Source of the DNA: Bacteriovoracaceae bacterium UBA4097
GTDB lineage: Bacteria > Bdellovibrionota > Bacteriovoracia > Bacteriovoracales > Bacteriovoracaceae
DNA length: 13,266 nucleotides
Direction: 5' to 3'
Assembly: GCA_002381765.1 (NCBI GenBank)
Contig: DFXX01000083.1
Span: forward strand, 1 to 13,266
The position numbers and the translations under genes were made by a program. Positions 7,845-13,266 of this stretch are shown here, piece after piece. Position 1 is the stretch's first letter, and every line of letters starts with the position of its first letter. Under the pieces are notes generated by a model. It saw only the letters and a list, made by a program, of their open reading frames with translations, had not been told where the DNA came from and searched no databases.

Positions 7845-10580
7845 TTAGGGGCAGAAAGGCGCTTGAGGATCTTGCTGACAGAGATAAGCTTTTACTCTTT
7901 GATTCTCCCTCTGGAGCTCTTGATTATCTTGTTTTAGCTTAACTATTTCCTCATTTACCTGTGAAGAGTTTTCAGAAAGTCCTTGCAGCAGGCGATAAAG
8001 ATCTTTCACGCTATTGATAATGAGATAAGTGAAGGCCCCATAATCCACGGCCTTAATCTCGGTTTCGAACCGATCTTCTGGTCGCAGCCTGAGCCTCTTT
8101 TTCACTATTAGTCCTGGAGCTGTCTTCTCCACGTCCTGAGCAATTACTCCTAACTGAAGTTCACTACTCTTCTCAAATCCCCCCAGGCCGTTATAAGTAA
8201 AATAAACCGGATCAATTCCTAATAATTCATTTAGGCCTAACTGGAAGGGAGCAACATTCTCTTTTAGCCTCTTATCAGAAGCACAGGCCCCAACTGAGCC
8301 TCCTGAATAATACAGGCATCCAGAGGATCTAATATTTCCGGAAACATCAAGTCTATGTGAGGGACTAGTAAGACCAATACCAACATTACCAGCATTCGTT
8401 ACCGTTAAGCGAGTTTGAAGATTATTGGATACCAGCGAATCTCCGCTGACAGGATTCAAACTAAAGGCCACATGTCGAAAGGCATCACTCGAACTATAAT
8501 TAAAGGTAGAAGCGACACTCGCTTTTCCTAGAGCACTCGAAGTATTTAAGTACTCTCCATACTGTTCTGATTCAGCGACTTCAACAAGATCACCAGCTGG
8601 GGTAATCCCCGTATAAGAATAACTGATCCCCAAAACCACTTCATTTACCGCACTGGAAACAAGGAGGGCCGAAGAGGTTGCAATATTACTTGCTGTTTGA
8701 AGTCCATCAATAGGTAAAGATGGATTTACGTTACTATAGGTGATGGCCTGTGCTTGATTATCTCCAGAAGCGCTTTTATTGATTACTACAGAATTAAGTC
8801 CCGATGGTGGAGCAACCATGTACCAAACGGATAATCTAGGACTTCCTGCTGAGCTCTGATGCAATAAAGTAAGTGCCTGTCCACCATAGGTCACTGAGCT
8901 AACGGTAGCTGACATTGAAATACCCACAGACACTACCAGAACGCGGTTTGCTCCAGTACCGGTAGTGTGGTTGAAGTTAACAGATGTTCCACTTAACTGA
9001 GCAGAAGTAATGGCATCGAACTGGACAGCATTTGAATTGGGGCCCGCTGTTCTTAATTGAATATTTCCTGAACCACCACTTCCAGTTCCATTCGAGGCAT
9101 CGATATTAAAATTAGCTCCAGTGATATTACTACCAGCAGCTGCCGGACCTCTTAAAGTCAGGGCCGAAGGCGTTGCTCCCTCTCCAGTACCAAGGATGAG
9201 GGATGAACCATTAAGATAAGTATTACCCACGACTTCTAATCGATGGGCAGGAGACATCGTACCAATACCAATATTCCCACCTGTGTAATGAACGCTACTT
9301 CCTGTTTGGGCCCAATAACTACTATCGGTAACAGAGTCCCGAGTTGCCAAAATCTGAGCTTCGAGTTTTCCCAAAGCTTCGATTAGTGAATCACTTGCTG
9401 CTAAGGCCTGATTAGCTCCGACAGCATAACCAGCAAGGAGAGCTCCTCTAACTCTTGAATCCAGAAAGTAGAGTCTCCCATTCTCAGGAACATTGGAGGT
9501 ATCCAGTGTTGCCCAGCTTTTATCACCTCTAAAATAAGTGGTCGTTGCCGCCGTTGAGATTAGTGACTCTTTTCCAGATAGGGCAGTCGTGAGGTTTAAA
9601 ATTTTTGATTGAGCAATACCGGCGGAAGCAGATATATCGGCGTCTACTATACTTCCATCCGCTATTTTGGCAGATGTAACGGATCCGTTGGAAAGTTCAG
9701 TACTGGTAACAGATCCTGCAGCTATCGATCCACCTTCATCAGGAGCAGAGACCCAGATCGAATTCGTTTGATCCCATTTTAATACATCACCATCTTGGAT
9801 TCCTGTGACGTCAATATCGGCAATCTCATCAAGCTTTGAATCGGTGAGCTTACCAGATGTTTTTCCTAACATGCTCCATGTATAGTCATCAGCAAGAGGA
9901 ATAATGGCCCCCATTCTTCCATTGAAGCTTGAAACAGCATTAGACCCCAGTGCTACTCTCTCCCAATCGGATCCGTTAAAGATAACCCAGTCGCCGACAG
10001 AAAAAGTTAAAGGTCCATTTCCTAAGTCTTGGGTTCCTGCCTGATTCACAATATAGAAAGTCCCGCTAGTTCCACCTAAAGTTTCAATATCGGGAGAATC
10101 GGTCGAGGCATTATAAGTACCTGCATACATCTGAGAGTTTGCAGCATCCACAGGAAGCCAGCTGGTTCCATTGAATTTTAAGATTTGCCCAGGAGTTGCT
10201 CCCATATGGTGAAGCTTAGCTGAAGTGACTTGCCCATTTTGCAATTCAAAACTTATGGGAAAGGTGCTGCTTCCATGGGCGTTAGCAATGAAAAACTCAT
10301 ACGTCTCCCCTACTAAGAAATTAAAGGCCGACCTGGGATTTAAGACCAATTGATTAGCGGATTTGCTTTCGATCTGAAAAGAATGAGTACTAGCTCCCGA
10401 GACTCGCACCTGATGAACTTCTTTTAAGTTTTCTCCCGAAATAATGACTTGATCATTTTTAACCTCTACTGAAGTGATCAGCGGCCGCTCCTTACTAGAA
10501 TTGAAGGTGACACTAATCTGACCTGGTTTGCATGAGACTATCAGACTAAATAGTATGGTTATAAAAAAGGTTATCTTCAT
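7845..10580 (-). CDS. Surface lipoprotein with tail-fibre repeats, beta-sandwich insert and C-terminal peptidase S74 domain
   Basis: A 911-aa paralogue of the adjacent 1199-aa protein and also a likely lipid-anchored surface fibre. The signal peptide ends in IVSC (Cys17). Residues 1-~415 match the neighbour closely, including HGSSTFP...FEL-NGQVT-AKLHHMGA, the YAGTYNASTD module and one RGDKSW module (~339-409). Stalk motifs GNIGIGTMSP and GNVGIGLTSP begin near 435 and 731. Between them is a Gly/Ser/Asn-rich stretch (~455-515) and a ~190-residue beta-sandwich-like domain (~519-712) with VSSVTYGGQALT and SVWYMVAPPSG, which the neighbour lacks. The S74 domain has SDKRLKENV (candidate catalytic Ser768) and GVIAQDVE, then a coiled coil and a CQQDPQAPFC tail. 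Self-cleavage before Ser768 is expected from the family. There is no clear Shine-Dalgarno. It is transcribed away from the glycosidase gene starting at 10843. Confidence 0.9.
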   Translation of the reverse strand: MKITFFITILFSLIVSCKPGQISVTFNSSKERPLITSVEVKNDQVIISGENLKEVHQVRVSGASTHSFQIESKSANQLVLNPRSAFNFLVGETYEFFIANAHGSSTFPISFELQNGQVTSAKLHHMGATPGQILKFNGTSWLPVDAANSQMYAGTYNASTDSPDIETLGGTSGTFYIVNQAGTQDLGNGPLTFSVGDWVIFNGSDWERVALGSNAVSSFNGRMGAIIPLADDYTWSMLGKTSGKLTDSKLDEIADIDVTGIQDGDVLKWDQTNSIWVSAPDEGGSIAAGSVTSTELSNGSVTSAKIADGSIVDADISASAGIAQSKILNLTTALSGKESLISTAATTTYFRGDKSWATLDTSNVPENGRLYFLDSRVRGALLAGYAVGANQALAASDSLIEALGKLEAQILATRDSVTDSSYWAQTGSSVHYTGGNIGIGTMSPAHRLEVVGNTYLNGSSLILGTGEGATPSALTLRGPAAAGSNITGANFNIDASNGTGSGGSGNIQLRTAGPNSNAVQFDAITSAQLSGTSVNFNHTTGTGANRVLVVSVGISMSATVSSVTYGGQALTLLHQSSAGSPRLSVWYMVAPPSGLNSVVINKSASGDNQAQAITYSNVNPSLPIDGLQTASNIATSSALLVSSAVNEVVLGISYSYTGITPAGDLVEVAESEQYGEYLNTSSALGKASVASTFNYSSSDAFRHVAFSLNPVSGDSLVSNNLQTRLTVTNAGNVGIGLTSPSHRLDVSGNIRSSGCLYYSGGSVGACASDKRLKENVAPFQLGLNELLGIDPVYFTYNGLGGFEKSSELQLGVIAQDVEKTAPGLIVKKRLRLRPEDRFETEIKAVDYGAFTYLIINSVKDLYRLLQGLSENSSQVNEEIVKLKQDNQELQRENQRVKAYLCQQDPQAPFCP

Positions 10581-10633
10581 CTTGAAGAGCTATGTCGACA
10601 ATATAACAATAAATCTTAAGAAGACCTTAAAAT
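10581..10633 (-). promoter_or_regulatory. Conserved upstream element of the 911-aa S74 gene
   Basis: The partner of the element at 7768-7820. TTAAG-N5-CTTAA lies at 10616-10630 and TCGAC at 10595-10599, each at the same distance from the ATG as in the paralogue (35 and 14 bases between element and start codon). In the gene's direction a TATATT follows the palindrome. The element lies in the 262-bp divergent gap, so it could also influence the glycosidase gene. Confidence 0.6.
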
Positions 10634-10842
10634 ATTCCTCTTAGAATCCGCCATAATTAATTGCTACATTATGGTCTCTGTAAGCCTTAAATCTCTTGAG
10701 CTTTCCTGTCTAAAGTCTCAACTTTGATGATTTATGCGATTTGGAATCAATATCTTCAAAGTCCTATCCGAGAAGGTAGCTACGATAATCAATACGATCA
10801 GTTTAACAACGATAGTAAATACCTTTTACAAGGAATGAAGCG
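10634..10842 (+). other. Divergent intergenic region and leader of the secreted glycosidase gene
   Basis: This carries whatever promoter serves the gene at 10843. I see no confident -35/-10 pair. The ribosome site AAGGAA at 10830-10835 is good, seven bases before the ATG. A 34-codon frame (10734-10838) overlaps this site, but it has no ribosome site of its own and I do not call it a gene. Confidence 0.45.
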
Positions 10843-13266
10843 ATGAAAATCTTGAATGTGAGGATAGATAAGAAGTTTACCGTCCTCATGACAATGCTTC
10901 TGAGTTTATTTAGTTCTACCGCCGCTTGGGCAACTTTTATGAATGGCGGTATGTACATTAATGCCCGCTCCGCCGAAGTCGGAAAGACAATCATTCTGAA
11001 AGGAGTCGTTGTTTCTGACAAAAATCATAATGGGGCCTATGTAACCATTGGTCTCCATAAAGTGGCGAGTAATGGTTCCCTATCGCCCACTGCCACCTTC
11101 GCGAAGCTTATGCCCGCAAGGAATTTCATTGCTAGAGATAAAGTTGTCTATGATGTCCCTTATACAATTCCTAGCACTATCACGTCTGGGAAATATTCCA
11201 TGTCCATTAAGGTTGGAACTCAATCGGGTGGCAGTAATCTGCTTAATGCCTCAGGCCCTAATGTTGCCTGGAATGTGGATATTATCGGCGGCTCTACTCC
11301 GGCACCAGCACCAGCTCCAACGGGAAGCCTCACCATGAAAACTCCAGCAGCGGGTTATCTCGTGGATACATTGGACAAGGCCAAGGTGAGCATCGTTGGC
11401 ACATGCGTGGCAGGACTTCATATTAAATACACAGCAATTGATTCTACTGGTAAGTCCATCCCATTAGTCTGGACTATGTGTCAGCAGAATATCGATTACT
11501 GGTCACAAGTCGATGTCTCTTCACTAAAAGATGGAGACATCAAGATCGAAGGTTACCAGGAAGTTAATGGTAAGAAGATAATCGTAAGTAGAATCATTAA
11601 GAAGGCCATTTCTACTCCAGCCCCAGCTCCGGCCCCAGCTCCAGCTCCGGCCCCAGCTCCGGCCCCAGCCCCAACTCCAACTCCTGTTACAGGTAAAGTA
11701 ATTTTCGGAGTAAACGGTCATGATGGAGTGCAAGCGGCCTATCCATTAAATCAAGCTGAGCAGCGCTTTAGAATCTTGGCCGAGAGAAATTTCCGCTCAT
11801 ACCGTTTCGACCACGTAGTTGGAAACTCGCAAGTTCTAGATACACTTATCCCACTTGCTAGAAAATATAATATCGCTCTTCGTCCGATGATCTATGCCAC
11901 AACTCAGGCCAATGCTTATGCCTATGCTAAAAAATATGCCAATGACATTAAGATCTGGGAAATTGGAAATGAAGAAGACAGAGATATCGCAGGTGCTCAG
12001 GGTCGATTGAACGCTATGACTGCAACTTATAGAGGGATTAAGCAGGCTTCAGATGAACTGAATGCTAATCTTAAAACAACTATTAACGTTATGGCCTGTA
12101 ATGATGACTACAGAGGCGAAGGCGCCAGATGTCCAGGTGACAAAAATGGTGCTATGTGGTTCCTAGATCTCGCTAAAAAAACCGGATTCAATTTCGATTA
12201 CATCAGCTTCCACTACTACCATAAGTTTAATGAACGTGGTTACTGGTTTGATAAGTATTTTGGTCAAATGCGTGCCATGGCCACTAAGTATAATACCAAA
12301 ATTTTCTATAATGAGCTCAACTGTGCTGAAATCTACTCTGGAAATACCGATGGTGGATATCCAGGAGATAGAGGATGTTACGACGCTGTTGATTACTTGA
12401 TGGAGCAAGTTACCACCAAGTACAATGACATCATTGCAGAGATCAACGTCTATGAAATGCTAAATGAGCCTTATCATCCGGTCGTTCATGAAAGACACTT
12501 TGGTCTCATGTATGACCTTAATAGACCTAAGCGTCTCTTTGATCTCTATACTGAATACGCTGAAGGTCAGGGATCTCCTGCTCCTGCTCCGGCCCCAGGA
12601 CCGGCACCTGCTCCGACACCAAATCCTCCGAGCTATATCAATGTTAATATGACTTCTCCGGTGAAGGATCAGGTCATTACTTCAACTAACCAAGGAAGCT
12701 TATCGGTATCAGGATCTTGTCAGACTCCTGCTCCGGTTGTAATTGTGGCAACTGATGCTAATGGAAAATCTAACAGCTCAGTAAGCACGACTTGTCAGGC
12801 GAACTTCAGTTATCAGGCCCAGATCAATGTCTCTTCACTTAGTGATGGAAATGTAATAGTAAAAGCTTCTCAAAACCTAGGAACTGTTAGCCCATCTATA
12901 AGTGTAAATGTAAAAAAACAAGTTAATGGAGTTCCAGCACCAGCACCAGCACCAGCTCCAGCTCCAGCTGAAACACTTACTATGCTTGTTCCTGTTGCAG
13001 GCTACATTGTTGACTCTCTAGATAAGGCCAAGATTAGTATCGTTGGTGCTTGTGTAGATGGATTTCATATCAAATACACAGCTATCGATTCAACTGGCAA
13101 ATCAATTCCTTTAGTCTGGACTCTGTGTCAGCAAAATAATGTGGATTACTGGTCGCAGATAGACGTCTCCTCTCTAAAAGATGGCGATATAAGAATTGAA
13201 GGTTATCAGGATGTTAATGGAAAACGAGTTAGTATAAGCAGAACTATTAAAAAGGCTATCTCGGCT
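10843..13266 (+). CDS. Secreted modular glycoside hydrolase (clan GH-A-like barrel with Ig-like modules), 3' end beyond window
   Basis: An open frame of 808 codons with no stop before the right edge, so the C-terminus is missing. A Sec signal peptide (basic KK at 10-11, hydrophobic core, cleavage after AWA, residue 30) predicts export. Order: beta-rich domain of unknown type (31-150), Pro-Ala linker, Ig-like module A (162-257), (PA)9 linker (259-276), TIM-barrel glycosidase (~285-575), Pro-rich linker (579-596), Ig-like module B (~597-692), (PA)6 linker (698-709), then module A again (711-807). The barrel shows WEIGNEED, with Glu377 after Asn as candidate acid/base, ISFHYYH on a strand, and FYNELN with Glu491 as candidate nucleophile, the clan GH-A arrangement. 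YEMLNEP (537-543) is an alternative Glu. The exact GH family and substrate are not recognisable. AAGGAA lies seven bases before the ATG. Cys pairs in the Ig-like modules could form disulfides. Confidence 0.85.
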   Translation, partial: MKILNVRIDKKFTVLMTMLLSLFSSTAAWATFMNGGMYINARSAEVGKTIILKGVVVSDKNHNGAYVTIGLHKVASNGSLSPTATFAKLMPARNFIARDKVVYDVPYTIPSTITSGKYSMSIKVGTQSGGSNLLNASGPNVAWNVDIIGGSTPAPAPAPTGSLTMKTPAAGYLVDTLDKAKVSIVGTCVAGLHIKYTAIDSTGKSIPLVWTMCQQNIDYWSQVDVSSLKDGDIKIEGYQEVNGKKIIVSRIIKKAISTPAPAPAPAPAPAPAPAPAPTPTPVTGKVIFGVNGHDGVQAAYPLNQAEQRFRILAERNFRSYRFDHVVGNSQVLDTLIPLARKYNIALRPMIYATTQANAYAYAKKYANDIKIWEIGNEEDRDIAGAQGRLNAMTATYRGIKQASDELNANLKTTINVMACNDDYRGEGARCPGDKNGAMWFLDLAKKTGFNFDYISFHYYHKFNERGYWFDKYFGQMRAMATKYNTKIFYNELNCAEIYSGNTDGGYPGDRGCYDAVDYLMEQVTTKYNDIIAEINVYEMLNEPYHPVVHERHFGLMYDLNRPKRLFDLYTEYAEGQGSPAPAPAPGPAPAPTPNPPSYINVNMTSPVKDQVITSTNQGSLSVSGSCQTPAPVVIVATDANGKSNSSVSTTCQANFSYQAQINVSSLSDGNVIVKASQNLGTVSPSISVNVKKQVNGVPAPAPAPAPAPAETLTMLVPVAGYIVDSLDKAKISIVGACVDGFHIKYTAIDSTGKSIPLVWTLCQQNNVDYWSQIDVSSLKDGDIRIEGYQDVNGKRVSISRTIKKAISA
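11326..11613 (+). repeat. Ig-like module A, first copy
   Basis: Residues 162-257 of the secreted glycosidase, with GYLVDTLDKAK, HIKYTAIDSTGKSIPLVWT and SSLKDGDIKIEGYQ. Residues 711-807 repeat it with about 20 substitutions and one extra residue. Many codons differ silently between the copies. Cys188 and Cys213 are conserved in both. Confidence 0.9.
11617..11688 (+). repeat. Pro-Ala linker, degenerate 6-bp DNA repeat
   Basis: Nine Pro-Ala pairs, then Pro-Thr twice and Pro-Val (residues 259-282), built from CCA/CCG plus GCC/GCT codons, so the DNA is a near-perfect tandem repeat. It is an extended spacer between Ig-like module A and the barrel. Shorter Pro-rich linkers lie at 11299-11322, 12577-12630 and 12934-12969. 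Confidence 0.9.
12973..13263 (+). repeat. Ig-like module A, second copy
   Basis: Residues 711-807 of the secreted glycosidase, the near-duplicate of 162-257, with an extra Asn after CQQN. It ends in the same IKKAIS motif that precedes the (PA)9 linker in the first copy, so a further linker and domain probably follow beyond the window. Confidence 0.9.

Noticed and set aside
4168..10580. A prophage, because the proteins resemble tail fibres
   Set aside because: Both have lipoprotein signal peptides with a Cys17 lipobox, and no capsid, terminase, portal, lysis or integrase gene is present. Cellular S74 lipoproteins fit better.
10734..10838. A 34-codon plus-strand frame ending in the glycosidase ribosome site
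   Set aside because: No Shine-Dalgarno precedes it, the codons look random and the composition resembles no known leader peptide.
11048..11338. A 96-codon plus-strand frame starting at 11048
   Set aside because: It is an out-of-frame shadow inside the signal-peptide-bearing glycosidase gene, which has the ribosome site and domain content.
11524..11733. A minus-strand frame with Trp-Gly-Arg-Ser repeats
   Set aside because: It is the complement of the (PA)9 linker in the glycosidase gene; the repeat pattern comes from the Pro-Ala codons. It has no ribosome site.
4168..13266. A CRISPR array or diversity-generating retroelement behind the module variation
   Set aside because: There are no regularly spaced direct repeats with unique spacers, and no reverse transcriptase or template-repeat pair is visible.

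Overview
The window is about 40% GC bacterial DNA and looks like a chromosomal stretch from a Gram-negative bacterium. Two N-terminally lipidated, phage-tail-fibre-like proteins with a C-terminal peptidase S74 domain sit in tandem beside a membrane sensor kinase, an AsmA/DUF748-like envelope protein and a secreted modular glycosidase. Such S74 lipoproteins are, to my knowledge, frequent in predatory Bdellovibrionota (Bacteriovorax/Peredibacter-like lineages), so that is my best guess. It is inference, because no rRNA or universal marker lies here. There are no tRNA or rRNA genes, CRISPR arrays, insertion sequences or integrases, and no phage structural or packaging genes besides the tail-fibre-like proteins.

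Layout. 1-128 is non-coding. 129-1478 (+) encodes a multi-pass histidine kinase with no adjacent response regulator. 1583-3712 (+) encodes a membrane-anchored protein of four tandem repeats plus a DUF748-like C-terminus. Its only well-supported start is an AUU codon behind an ideal Shine-Dalgarno. 3713-3909 is intergenic with an 8-bp inverted repeat. 3910-4131 (+) encodes a 73-residue protein of unknown function. An 11-bp perfect hairpin at 4139-4164 separates it from the convergent minus-strand block.

That block holds two paralogous S74 lipoproteins: 1199 aa (7767-4168) and, upstream of it, 911 aa (10580-7845). They share their first ~415 residues and their last ~170, while the middles differ. 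Their upstream DNA is also conserved without gaps, including a TTAAG-N5-CTTAA palindrome at exactly the same distance from each ATG.

From 10843 (+) an 808-codon frame runs off the right edge. It encodes a secreted protein with a signal peptide, a beta-rich N-terminal domain, Ig-like modules joined by Pro-Ala linkers, and an embedded clan GH-A-like TIM barrel. One Ig-like module occurs twice, flanking the barrel.

How they fit together (inference): every recognisable product acts in or outside the envelope. The S74 proteins would be lipid-anchored surface fibres whose chaperone tail is released by self-cleavage, and the modular glycosidase a secreted or surface polysaccharide-active enzyme. 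Nothing in the sequence proves that the genes form one system. The strands alternate and only the two S74 genes share visible regulatory DNA.
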